A stretch of DNA of 14,100 nucleotides, taken from assembly GCA_023424215.1 (NCBI GenBank), contig JAFAEC010000100.1:1-14100 (forward strand), read 5' to 3'. The notes under the pieces are model-generated. The model was not told where the DNA came from and did no database searches. It saw only the letters and a list, made by a program, of their open reading frames with translations. Shown one piece after another: positions 6,354 to 12,941 of the stretch (position 1 is the first letter of the stretch; the number at the start of each line of letters is the position of its first letter). Both the position numbers and the translations under genes were made by a program. This DNA comes from Pseudomonadota bacterium. Lineage in GTDB: Bacteria > Pseudomonadota > Alphaproteobacteria > Caulobacterales > Caulobacteraceae.

Positions 6354-7259
6354 TCAGGCCCCGAGGATCCAGCCCTCTTCCTGCTCGACCCGGGCGATCA
6401 GGGCCTCATCGGCGCCCTTCGGCGGGGCGAAGGCCTTCGCCAGATCGCCGGCCTCGTCCATCTTCGCCAGCGCCTCGGCGGTGGCGCGCACCTGGGCCTG
6501 GTCCTTGAACTCGCCCGGCTGCGGCTTGCCGTCGAACAGCGACGGCCAGACCTCGACCACCAGCGCCGACAACGGCTCGACGTCGGCCGTGTCCAGCCCC
6601 CGCCAGCCGGTCCCGAACGGCCACACCGCGCCTGACGGGCCGAGGCTCTCCAGCAGGCGGCGCACCATGGGCACGCCCACCAGCGTCTGGCCGCCGACCG
6701 CCCCCGCTCCGTGCATCTGCCACACCGACTTGGGCTGCAGCTTGCCCCTGCGGGCGGCGTCCTCGGTCGCGCGGAACTCGGGGATGTCGGCGCCGGCGCC
6801 GGCCGGCGGCTTGGTGGTGGTCAGCCAGCGCTGCGCCTGCTTGGCCGGCGCGCCCCAGAACGGCCAGGCCTCGTCGGTCATCAGCCGGTTCATCTTGGCC
6901 GCCACCTGATAGCGGTTGTTGGTGTTGTCGGCCTTGTCCACCACGTTGGCGGCGACGAACTTCCACATCGCCTGCCAGGGCGTTCCCGCCAGCTTCAGCC
7001 GCGCAGCCGTGCCCGCCGGATAGCCCAGGTTGAAGTCGAAGCCGACCAGCACCCGGTCGCCGCGTTTGCGGTGATCGGCCAGCAGGCTGTTCAGCAGGGC
7101 CTCGCCCTCGGTGCGGGTCGCCACATTGTGGGTCTCCGTATAGAGGCGAAAGCGCACGTCGCGCTTGGCCACCCCGATCCACAGCGAATTGTCGCCCAGC
7201 TTCCGGGTCTCGGCGGCGGTCCAGTCGGCCACGATGTAGGCGTCGAAAAGGCGGGCCAC
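6354..7259 (-). CDS. Conserved hypothetical protein, RNase H-fold-like (DUF429-like features)
   Basis: This is a 301-aa soluble protein without a signal peptide. The N-terminus RLFDAYIVADWTAA (Asp7, Asp12), the following NSLWIGVAKRD strand, and VLVGFDFNLGYP (Asp75) resemble the first strands and acidic residues of an RNase H-like fold as seen in DUF429 proteins. This is inferred from pattern, not from a database hit. The C-terminal half contains WPFGTGWRGLDTADVEPLSALVVEVWPSLF, which also suits that family's general layout. I chose the GTG at 7259 because AAGGAG lies 6 bases upstream on the minus strand (plus-strand 7266-7271) and the conserved domain begins directly after it; longer upstream extensions read through the neighbouring gene in another frame. 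Substrate and role are unknown. Confidence 0.75.
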   Translation of the reverse strand: MARLFDAYIVADWTAAETRKLGDNSLWIGVAKRDVRFRLYTETHNVATRTEGEALLNSLLADHRKRGDRVLVGFDFNLGYPAGTAARLKLAGTPWQAMWKFVAANVVDKADNTNNRYQVAAKMNRLMTDEAWPFWGAPAKQAQRWLTTTKPPAGAGADIPEFRATEDAARRGKLQPKSVWQMHGAGAVGGQTLVGVPMVRRLLESLGPSGAVWPFGTGWRGLDTADVEPLSALVVEVWPSLFDGKPQPGEFKDQAQVRATAEALAKMDEAGDLAKAFAPPKGADEALIARVEQEEGWILGA

Positions 7260-7300
7260 GGCGGGCTCCTTCGGGGTATGCGAAAGGGGACGAGCGGCCG

Positions 7301-7308
7301 CTTCTAGC
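7301..7308 (-). promoter_or_regulatory. Possible -10 element for the 6354-7259 gene
   Basis: On the minus strand this reads GCTAGAAG, seven of eight positions of the Caulobacter housekeeping -10 consensus GCTANAWC. It lies about 40 bases before the GTG start, in the 89-base gap after the small membrane protein gene. The matching -35 region is poor (TTCGATC against TTGACGS), so this is weak. Confidence 0.3.
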
Positions 7309-7348
7309 GCTCCCGTGCAGGGATCGAAAGCCCCGCGCCATGCATCTC

Positions 7349-7864
7349 TCAGTCCTTCAGCAGGGCCTCCAGATGCGACAGCCACCGTCGGCCCAGCCGC
7401 AGGGCTTCGCCCGGCGATCCTGTAGGCGCGGGTAGGGCGGCGTCCCACAGGGCCAGTTCGAACTCCGGGTTCCGGGCGTCGGCGAACATCAGCCGCAGCA
7501 CAACCTGTTCGGCGTCCGGCGCCATGACGTCCAGCGCCTTGCGCGCCTCGCCGCGGCGGACCCGGGCGACGACATGGCCGTCGACGATGATCTCGCCCCC
7601 GTCCACCTCCTGGAAGTGATAGGCCAGGCCGTGGGCGCCGTTGGCCCACAGGACCACGACCTGTTCGACATCGAAGTTCAGGGCGCAGGCCTTGCCTTCG
7701 CCAACCGCCATCGCTTCGACCTCGGGGGCGGCGCCCAACGCCTTGAGCAGGGCGCGCCGCATCCGCCGCGACGGCTCCATCCACCAGGACAGGCCCAGGG
7801 CCAGCGTCGTCAGCAGCGCGGCCGCCAGGGCGACCAGAAGGACCACCCTGAAGGCGTCGGCCAT
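7349..7864 (-). CDS. Small single-pass membrane protein, unknown function
   Basis: This 171-aa protein has one N-terminal hydrophobic segment (about residues 6-27, RVVLLVALAAALLTTLALGLSW), then a soluble domain of roughly 140 residues with mixed alpha/beta character (for example ALNFDVEQVVVLWANGAHGLAYHFQ and GGEIIVDGHVVARV). It is probably anchored in the inner membrane. I recognise no family. The ATG at 7864 begins only 5 bases after the xthA stop codon, so the two form an operon. Such tight linkage is suggestive of co-expression but not of a shared repair function. Codon use matches the surroundings. Confidence 0.75.
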   Translation of the reverse strand: MADAFRVVLLVALAAALLTTLALGLSWWMEPSRRMRRALLKALGAAPEVEAMAVGEGKACALNFDVEQVVVLWANGAHGLAYHFQEVDGGEIIVDGHVVARVRRGEARKALDVMAPDAEQVVLRLMFADARNPEFELALWDAALPAPTGSPGEALRLGRRWLSHLEALLKD

Positions 7865-7869
7865 GACGC

Positions 7870-8655
7870 TCAGGCCTCCAGGTCCAGATCGACCACCACG
7901 GGAACGTGGTCGCTGGGCTTTTCCATGTCGCGGGCGTCGCGATGGGTCTCGATGCCGCGAAAGCGGTCGGCCGCCTGCGGAGACATCAGGGCGAAGTCGA
8001 TGCGGATGCCGTGGTCGCGCTGCCAGGCGCCCGCCTGATAGTCCCAGAAGGTGTAGGTCCCGGCCGGCTCGTCGCCCAGCTCGTGCGCATCGGCCAGGCC
8101 CAGGTTCTTCAGGGCGCGAAACGCGCGGCGGCTCTCGGGCTGAAACAGGGCGTCGTCGGTCCAGGCGGCGGGGTTGCGGGCGTCCTCGGGGCCAGGGATG
8201 ACGTTGTAGTCGCCGCACAGCGCCAGCGGTTCCTCGTAGGCCATCAAGGCGCGCGCAGGGGCGTGGAGCCGCTCGAACCAGGCCAGCTTGTAGTCGAACT
8301 TCTCGTTCCCGACCGGATTGCCGTTGGGCAGATAGATCGCCGCGACCCGGATAGGCCGGGGAGCTTCCACGAGGGCTTCCAGATACCGCGCCTGCTCGTC
8401 AGCCTCATCCCCCGGCAGGCCGCGCCGGACGTCGGAAAGGGGATGCTTCGAGACCAGGGCGACGCCGTTGTAGGACTTCTGACCGTGTGTCTCGACATTG
8501 TAGCCCAGGCTTTCGAACGCCTCGCGCGGGAACTTCTCGTCCACGCACTTGATCTCCTGGAAGCAGGCGACGTCGGGATTGGCCTGCTCCATCCACGCCA
8601 GCACGGTCGGCAGGCGGGCGTTGACCGAATTCACGTTCCAGGTGGCGATGCGCAT
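7870..8655 (-). CDS. xth: Exodeoxyribonuclease III (AP endonuclease, Xth type)
   Basis: This 261-aa enzyme of the endonuclease/exonuclease/phosphatase superfamily cleaves DNA at abasic sites and removes 3' blocking groups in base excision repair. Visible motifs: MRIATWNVNSVNARL at the N-terminus (catalytic Asn7), CFQEIK with Glu34 (metal ligand, same number as in E. coli Xth), SYNGVALVSKHP, LCGDYNVIPGPEDARN (Asp and Asn of the active site), RIDFALMS, and PSDHVPVVVDL at the end (catalytic Asp-His). The ATG at 8655 was preferred over one 24 bases upstream because family members begin at MRIATWNVNS. On the minus strand a TAGCGT (plus 8663-8668) sits 7 bases before this ATG, suggesting a leaderless or nearly leaderless message. 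A small membrane protein gene follows at once. Confidence 0.95.
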   Translation of the reverse strand: MRIATWNVNSVNARLPTVLAWMEQANPDVACFQEIKCVDEKFPREAFESLGYNVETHGQKSYNGVALVSKHPLSDVRRGLPGDEADEQARYLEALVEAPRPIRVAAIYLPNGNPVGNEKFDYKLAWFERLHAPARALMAYEEPLALCGDYNVIPGPEDARNPAAWTDDALFQPESRRAFRALKNLGLADAHELGDEPAGTYTFWDYQAGAWQRDHGIRIDFALMSPQAADRFRGIETHRDARDMEKPSDHVPVVVDLDLEA

Positions 8656-8703
8656 GGCGGCGACGCTAGGCCGCGTCACGGTTCGGGGAAAGAGGGTGAA
8701 TGC

Positions 8704-8731
8704 AAAAGGCTGCCGGATCGCTCCGGCGGCC
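8704..8731 (-). terminator. Rho-independent terminator of the cysteine-repeat gene
   Basis: On the minus strand, GGCCGCCGG (8731-8723) pairs with CCGGCAGCC (8716-8708) around a 6-base loop, with a single mismatch, and is followed by TTTT (8707-8704). It begins about 25 bases after the TAA at 8757-8759. Stem, loop and T-run have the classical arrangement, the best terminator in the window. Confidence 0.7.
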
Positions 8732-8756
8732 CTTCGAACCAGATAGGATCGACCGC

Positions 8757-9746
8757 TTACGGCTGCTGCTCGGTCGTCGCCGGAGCGGCGGCGGGGGCCG
8801 GCGTCAAGGTGCAGCCGCCGCCGATTTGCTGGGCGGTGGCGCAGGGATAGATCTGCTGAACCGCATTCTGGGCATCAAGCCTCGCTATAACGCCGTCCGC
8901 GCCGGCGCATTTGGCTTCGTAGAAGCGGCCATTAGCGTTCTGCCCCATGAGGCGCACCTGCTGTACGTCGCAGTTGGCCGCCTGGCTGCCGACAAGACGC
9001 TCCTTGAAGGAAGACGCTTCTTCTTCAGGCGTTGTGAACCGGCACGTCGCGCCCTGCGCCTTGACCTGAAGACATTCGGTCTTCGTCCAAGAGGTAGCTG
9101 TCTTCTCGATCCAAGCCCCTTGAGCGCCGGCGCATCCGATCTCGTAGACGTTTCTGCCTTCGGTGGACTTTCCGATGAGCGACGCCTGATCGACGTTGCA
9201 GGAAACACCGGCCTCTTGGGCGTAGGCGCGCAACACGCTCATAACATCGAGGTTGGCTTCAATGGAGCACAACATACCCACATCAGCATTGGGATCGCGA
9301 GCCCGCGCTTGGTCCGCTTGCGCCGCCAATTCGATGCAATCGTAGGATTGCAAAGGGGCCGCAGCCACGAGGATATAACCGGGACCCGAGGCGCAAGAGG
9401 TTTCATACACCTTTTGCTGCTCGGCGTTGACGCCGAGTTGTTTCGCTTCGGCGACTTGGCAGTTCAACTCGCCTGAGATCAGCAGGGCTTCGACTTCCGA
9501 CCTGATGACCGCAGGGTCTGGCGGCGTGGGTGCGCGTTCGCTACGGTTACGACGGTTTCTCTGAATACGAGACGGCGTTTCCTGAGTAACGGTCGTCTGT
9601 CTTTGATCAGTCGCCGAACCGGGCTGGGTTGGACCAGCATACCCGCCAGACAAATCTTGTGCTTCAGCGCGGACAAATCCGGTCGTAGCGTTAAGTGACG
9701 CCGCAGCGATCAACGCGGCTACGGCGATTGTGAAGTTCTTAATCAT
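8757..9746 (-). CDS. Secreted protein with three four-cysteine repeats
   Basis: I recognise no named family. The 329-aa product starts with a signal peptide (MIKNFTIAVAALIAAASLNA, cleavage likely after VRA at about residue 27), then a basic, disordered linker (QRNRRNRSERAPTPPDP), then three repeats, and ends in an Ala/Pro/Thr tail. All 12 cysteines lie in the repeats, four each: 96/118/137/160, 183/205/225/235 and 259/280/302/312. The first pair in each repeat spans a shared pattern, C-x-V-x(5)-L/I/M-G followed by YE-x-x-C-A. Disulfides in the periplasm or outside the cell are likely (inference). The ATG at 9746 was chosen because the signal peptide starts there; an upstream in-frame extension has no signal character. 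The gene is visibly AT-richer than its neighbours (29 of 60 bases G/C at 9241-9300), which may indicate transfer. Confidence 0.75.
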   Translation of the reverse strand: MIKNFTIAVAALIAAASLNATTGFVRAEAQDLSGGYAGPTQPGSATDQRQTTVTQETPSRIQRNRRNRSERAPTPPDPAVIRSEVEALLISGELNCQVAEAKQLGVNAEQQKVYETSCASGPGYILVAAAPLQSYDCIELAAQADQARARDPNADVGMLCSIEANLDVMSVLRAYAQEAGVSCNVDQASLIGKSTEGRNVYEIGCAGAQGAWIEKTATSWTKTECLQVKAQGATCRFTTPEEEASSFKERLVGSQAANCDVQQVRLMGQNANGRFYEAKCAGADGVIARLDAQNAVQQIYPCATAQQIGGGCTLTPAPAAAPATTEQQP

Positions 9747-9839
9747 AGAAGCCGGCTCCGTCGCTCTAAAGGCGCAAGGCATGGCCATTCGCGTGCTTCG
9801 GGTCAAGGTGTTGATCGCATACCGCAGAGATGATGTACA

Positions 9840-10944
9840 ATGCCGTTTCAATTTGAAACGGACGCAGACGACTCCGGTGAAAGCGAGCCAAACGCCGAAA
9901 AAAAGCGATATCCGGTATGTATCGCAGGCTGCTCCGGAAGCCGAACGTGCTGTTCAGCTTCTCCCGACTGTGAAGTGGATCCGACTAGGGCTTCCATTCC
10001 AGCTCGCCCATGTGAACGTCTACGCTGTCTCTGATTGGGATGGCTGGACGGTGATCGACACCGGCTTGAGCACGCCGGCTTCCGTCGAGGCGTGGGATGC
10101 CCTGCTGGCGGGGCCTTTGCAGGGCCGGCCCGTCACGCGGGTGATCTGCACCCATATGCATCCCGATCACATCGGCCTGGTCGGTTGGCTGTGCCGCCGG
10201 ACGGGCGCCCCGCTCTTGATGTCGCGCACGGAATATCTGACCGGACGGACGCTGGCGGCCGAAAGCGCGGGGGACGCGCCGCCGGAAGGCGAGGTCTTCT
10301 ATCGCGCCGCCGGGTGGAGCGACGACCAGATCACGGCCTGGCGCGAGGGTTACGGCATGTTCGGGAAGGGCGTCAGCCCCCTGCCGCGCGCCTTCACCCG
10401 ACTGCAGGACGGCGATGTGCTGAACATCGGCGGCGACGAATGGCGGGTGGTGGTCGGCGCCGGCCATAGTCCGGAACACGTCTGCCTGTGGCGAACGTCG
10501 GACGACGTCTTCATCGCCGGGGATCAGATCCTGCCGCGCATCTCATCCAACGTTTCGGTATGGCCCACCGAGCCGAACGCCGATCCGCTGGGCGACTGGA
10601 TGGACTCCCTGGCGAAGCTGCGCGGGATGTTGCCGGAGCACGCCCTGATCCTGCCGTCGCACGGCGAGCCGTTCCGCGGCGTTCACAATCGTCTGGACGC
10701 TCTCAGGCGCGGGCATGAGACGGCGTTGAAACGACTTGAACGGACGTTGCGGAAACCGACTAGGGTGCTGGACGCCTTTCCGGCTGTGTTCGGCCGGACG
10801 GTCGGAGATGCGATGTTGGGCATGGCCACGGGCGAGGCCCAGGCGCATCTCAACTATCTGGAAAGGCGCGGCCGCGCACGGCGGGCGCGCGACAAGAACG
10901 GCGTCGACTGGTGGTCGACCGTCGAACGGGACGAGGAAGCCTGA
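9840..10944 (+). CDS. MBL-fold metallohydrolase, apparent frameshift near the start
   Basis: The body is a metallo-beta-lactamase-fold hydrolase: VIDTGL, HMHPDH (10153-10170, metal ligands), the histidine of GAGHSPEHVCLW, the aspartate of FIAGDQILP, and PSHGEPF, followed by a C-terminal winged-helix-like region (TVGDAMLGMATGEAQAHL) typical of glyoxalase-II-like and MBLAC2-like members. Substrate is unknown. The body is read in the frame of codons starting at 9907. A family-like N-terminus, MPFQFETDADDSGESEPNAEK, begins at ATG 9840 but lies in another frame. Removing one base from the seven-A run at 9898-9904 would join the two into a 367-aa protein. Without a shift, the body frame remains open upstream to ATG 9781 or GTG 9730, giving an N-terminus that does not look coding. 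A GTG at 9970 is another option. The stop overlaps the next gene's ATG. Confidence 0.85.
9843..9861. promoter_or_regulatory. Perfect 19-bp palindrome at the 5' end of the MBL gene, possible operator
   Basis: CCGTTTCAA (9843-9851) and TTGAAACGG (9853-9861) are exact reverse complements around one central T. The site lies about 100 bases upstream of the divergently transcribed secreted-protein gene, and directly after a possible promoter for the MBL gene (TTGATC 9811-9816, TACAAT 9836-9841, 19-base spacer). It could bind a dimeric TetR-like repressor. It also reads as codons 2-8 of the proposed MBL start, so coding and operator explanations compete. Confidence 0.4.
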
Positions 10945-11717
10945 TGAGCGAACATATCCGCACCGACCTCGCCGACGGCGTGCTCAGCATCGTTCTGGCG
11001 CGCCCCGACAAGAAGAACGCCATCACGCAGGCCATGTACGCCGCCCTGTCGGCGGCGACCGAGCGGGCGCGCACCGACGCCGACGTGCGGGCGGTGCTGC
11101 TGAAGGCGGAGGGCGACAGCTTTTCGGCCGGCAACGACATCGGCGACTTCATCGCCATCGGGTCGCAGACGCAACAGCCCTTCGACATGGCGGTGTTCCG
11201 TTTCCTGAAGGCCCTCGCCGACCTGGACAAGCCTTTGGTGGCGGCCGTAAGGGGGCGGGCGGTGGGCATTGGCCTGACCATGCTTCTGCATTGCGACATG
11301 GTGGTCGTGGCCGAGGACGCCCTGTTGTCCGTGCCCTTCGTGAATCTGGCCCTGGCGCCGGAGGCGGCGTCCAGCCTGCTGCTGCCGGCGGTGATCGGCC
11401 ATCAGCGCGCCTTCGAACTGTTCGCCTTGGGCGAGGCCATCGACGGGCGCACAGCCCTGGGCTGGGGCCTGGCCAATCGGGCGGTCCCGGCCGATCGGGT
11501 CGATGAGACGGCCGCCGCCCTGGCCGCCGCCCTGGCGACCCGCGCGCCCAACTCGATCCGCAAGACCAAGCGTCTGATGCGCGACGCCGAGGCCCTGTGG
11601 GCGCGGATGCAGCGCGAGGGCGAGGCGTTCGGCTCGCAGATGAAGAGCCCCGAGGCGATGGAGGCCTTCATGGCCTTCACCCAGAAGAGGGCGCCGGACT
11701 TCACCAAGGCGGACTGA
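10944..11717 (+). CDS. Enoyl-CoA hydratase/isomerase family protein
   Basis: This 257-aa crotonase-superfamily protein acts on acyl-CoA thioesters, presumably in fatty-acid or aromatic-acid breakdown. Family marks: RPDKKNAIT near the N-terminus, oxyanion-hole segments SAGNDIGDF (61-69) and GRAVGIGLTML (104-114), and NLALAPEAASSLLLP with Glu140. The position equal to the first catalytic Glu of rat enoyl-CoA hydratase (Glu144, in GGGCEL) is Thr112 here, while the second Glu (Glu164) is kept as Glu140. A single acidic residue is the pattern of many enoyl-CoA isomerases and PaaG-like members, so isomerase is as likely as hydratase. The ATG at 10944 overlaps the MBL gene's stop (TGATG), with GAGGAAG as ribosome-binding site. 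The two are coupled. Confidence 0.92.
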   Translation: MSEHIRTDLADGVLSIVLARPDKKNAITQAMYAALSAATERARTDADVRAVLLKAEGDSFSAGNDIGDFIAIGSQTQQPFDMAVFRFLKALADLDKPLVAAVRGRAVGIGLTMLLHCDMVVVAEDALLSVPFVNLALAPEAASSLLLPAVIGHQRAFELFALGEAIDGRTALGWGLANRAVPADRVDETAAALAAALATRAPNSIRKTKRLMRDAEALWARMQREGEAFGSQMKSPEAMEAFMAFTQKRAPDFTKAD

Positions 11718-11787
11718 GGCCAGCTTCTCGCGCCTTGATTTGGCGCCGCTTTGGTCCTAGGTGCGCGCGCCCCCCGCCGGAGCGCCC

Positions 11788-12285
11788 ATGTCGCACGCCC
11801 TCGTCCTGCCCGCGGCTCCCAGCCGCATCGACGCCGAGACCTCGGCCGACGCCGAAGGCGTGGAGGCGCTGGTCATCGCCGCCTTCGGGCCGGGCCGCTT
11901 CGCCAAGACGGCCGAGCGGCTGCGCGAGGGCTCGGTCCCGGCGGCGGGTTTCGTGGCGCGTCAGGACGGCCGGGTGGTCGGCTCGGTCCGTCTGTGGCCG
12001 ATCACGGTCGGCGACACGCGCGCGCTGTTCCTGGGGCCGATCGCCGTGGACAAGGCCGCGCGCAGCGACGGCCTGGGCGCCGAACTGGTGCAGGCCTGCA
12101 TCGAACAGGCGCGCCGAATGGGCGCGGGCGGCGTGCTGCTGGTCGGCGACCGGCCCTATTTCGAGCGTTTCGGCTTCCAGCCCGCGCCCGAGGCGGTGCT
12201 TCCGGGGCCGGTGGACCGACGGCGGGTCCTGTGGCTGGGCGCGGGGGTCGAGGCCGTTTCCGGGGCCGTGCGGATTTCGTCCTAA
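11788..12285 (+). CDS. GNAT-family N-acetyltransferase (YhbS-like)
   Basis: This 165-aa GNAT protein would transfer an acetyl group from acetyl-CoA to an unknown amine. Seen: an N-terminal strand and helix (DAEGVEALVIAAFG), a core strand (AAGFVARQDGRVVGSVRL), FLGPIAVDKAARSDGLGAELV with the acetyl-CoA-binding R-x-x-G-x-G at residues 92-97, and YFERFGFQPA near the C-terminus, typical of COG3153 (YhbS). The ATG at 11788 is preferred over an in-frame GTG at 11761 because the domain starts just after it and a CGGAG lies upstream. Its stop (TAA 12283-12285) overlaps the stop of the convergent higA gene, leaving no room for a terminator between them. Confidence 0.88.
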   Translation: MSHALVLPAAPSRIDAETSADAEGVEALVIAAFGPGRFAKTAERLREGSVPAAGFVARQDGRVVGSVRLWPITVGDTRALFLGPIAVDKAARSDGLGAELVQACIEQARRMGAGGVLLVGDRPYFERFGFQPAPEAVLPGPVDRRRVLWLGAGVEAVSGAVRISS

Positions 12286-12578
12286 GCCGCGATCCGATCC
12301 ACCTTGATATCGGCTTCATGGGCGCGGGCCCGGGCCAGGTCATGCGCGGCCTGCAGGCGAAGCAGCGTTTCGGCGCTGAGCCCGAAAGCCTTCTCGAAAC
12401 GAATGGCCATTTCCGCGGACAGGGCCGCGTGCCCATTCAGGAGATTGCTCATGGCCTGTCGAGTGACGCCAAGTCGTTCGGCCACCTCCGAGATGGTCAA
12501 TGCATGGGGGGTGACGACCTCGGCGCGCAGCCAGGGGCCGGGGTGGACGGCGAAGCTGGCGTGAAGCTTGATAGCCAT
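12282..12578 (-). CDS. higA: HigA-family antitoxin (XRE-type HTH)
   Basis: This 98-aa antitoxin of the HigA/VapI type begins with the family's HPGPWLRAEVV segment, followed by a helix-turn-helix at about residues 28-49 (LTISEVAERLGVTRQAMSNLLNG) and AALSAEMAIRFEKAFG. It neutralises HigB and represses the operon by DNA binding (family knowledge). The ATG at 12578 overlaps the higB stop (ATGA), so toxin and antitoxin are coupled in the higB-higA order. The palindromes at 12888-12912 are the probable operator. Its TAG stop shares bases with the stop of the convergent GNAT gene. Confidence 0.93.
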   Translation of the reverse strand: MAIKLHASFAVHPGPWLRAEVVTPHALTISEVAERLGVTRQAMSNLLNGHAALSAEMAIRFEKAFGLSAETLLRLQAAHDLARARAHEADIKVDRIAA

Positions 12579-12865
12579 CAGTGGTAGTCCTCCAAGTCCA
12601 TGTCCGCGATCGTCGAGGTCTCGGTGATCCGAAATGTCAGGCGCCAGTTTCGTGTGACGGTTAACGACCAGACGCCTGATCGATCACCCGTAAGCTGATG
12701 GGCGCCGAAGTTGGGCGGAACAAGCAACTCCTGCGCCGTCTCGATCGCGGAAAGAAAGGCCAGCATGTTCCGCAGGCGGTCCACCAGGTCGGCCCGCAGT
12801 CCCTTCGGCGAGCCGGTTTCAGCGAAACGTCGCAGCGCCTTGTGCCGAATGCTGTCGATTTCCAC
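12578..12865 (-). CDS. higB: HigB-family toxin (RelE superfamily mRNA interferase)
   Basis: This 95-aa RelE/ParE-superfamily toxin of the HigB type would cleave mRNA at the ribosome when free of HigA (family knowledge). Visible: IRHKALRRFAETG near the N-terminus, then HQLTGDRSGVWSLTVTRNWRLTFRI, the diagnostic central strand region with its basic residues, and the DMDLEDYH C-terminus. Length is normal and the frame is intact, so the system looks functional. The start is GTG at 12865; no in-frame ATG lies upstream before non-coding sequence, and no clear ribosome-binding site is seen. It heads the two-gene operon with higA downstream. Confidence 0.93.
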   Translation of the reverse strand: MEIDSIRHKALRRFAETGSPKGLRADLVDRLRNMLAFLSAIETAQELLVPPNFGAHQLTGDRSGVWSLTVTRNWRLTFRITETSTIADMDLEDYH

Positions 12866-12887
12866 GCGCCAGGATGAGCCGAAAGAA

Positions 12888-12912
12888 TGACAATTGTCAA
12901 GTTATACTTGAC
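12888..12912. promoter_or_regulatory. Overlapping palindromes, probable HigA operator
   Basis: TGACAATTGTCA (12888-12899) is a perfect 12-bp palindrome. It overlaps GTCAAGT-TAT-ACTTGAC (12896-12912), a perfect inverted repeat with 7-bp arms. Together they give several GTCA/TGAC half-sites in the 76-base gap between higB and the divergent DUF1285 gene. They cover the higB -10 element and the -35 of the other direction. Repression of higBA by HigA at such sites is known for the family; this exact site is inferred. Confidence 0.7.
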
Positions 12913-12928
12913 GTTCGGGGGCTGTCCA
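12901..12928 (-). promoter_or_regulatory. higBA promoter
   Basis: On the minus strand, TGGACA (plus 12928-12923) and TATAAC (plus 12906-12901) are 16 bases apart, a good sigma-70-type pair. Transcription would start near 12894, about 30 bases before the higB GTG. The -10 lies inside the second palindrome. Confidence 0.6.
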
Positions 12929-12935
12929 TTAGGAT
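12908..12935 (+). promoter_or_regulatory. Promoter of the DUF1285-NUDIX operon, leaderless
   Basis: TTGACG (12908-12913) matches the Caulobacter -35 consensus and is followed after 16 bases by TAGGAT (12930-12935). The -10 ends 6 bases before ATG 12942, so the transcript would begin at the start codon; no Shine-Dalgarno sequence is present. The -35 overlaps the palindrome of the higBA operator. Confidence 0.6.
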
Positions 12936-12941
12936 CGCGCT

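Noticed and set aside
6121..6909. Plus-strand open frame across the intergenic stretch and into the 6354-7259 gene
   Set aside because: The product has no recognisable domain and the part after 6354 is antisense to a well-supported gene.
7294..7307. GCGGCCGCTTCTAG, identical to 14 bases of the BioBrick prefix
   Set aside because: The flanking EcoRI and XbaI bases of the prefix are missing and both sides are natural gene sequence. The TCTAG part is better explained as a -10 element on the minus strand.
9781..9839. In-frame ATG at 9781 (or GTG 9730) as the MBL start
   Set aside because: The extension (MAIRVLRVKVLIAYRRDDVQ...) does not resemble MBL N-termini and overlaps the divergent promoter region. 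It remains possible if the frameshift idea is wrong.
9845..9859. PsrA-type fatty-acid regulator box
   Set aside because: PsrA sites read GAAAC...GTTTC; here the half-sites are in the opposite order (GTTTC...GAAAC).
9897..9906. A_AAA_AAG slippery heptamer in the zero frame of the proposed MBL start, as in dnaX
   Set aside because: A -1 shift leads into a frame that ends at the TGA at 9971-9973, not into the MBL body. The body needs a +1 change, so programmed -1 frameshifting does not explain it.
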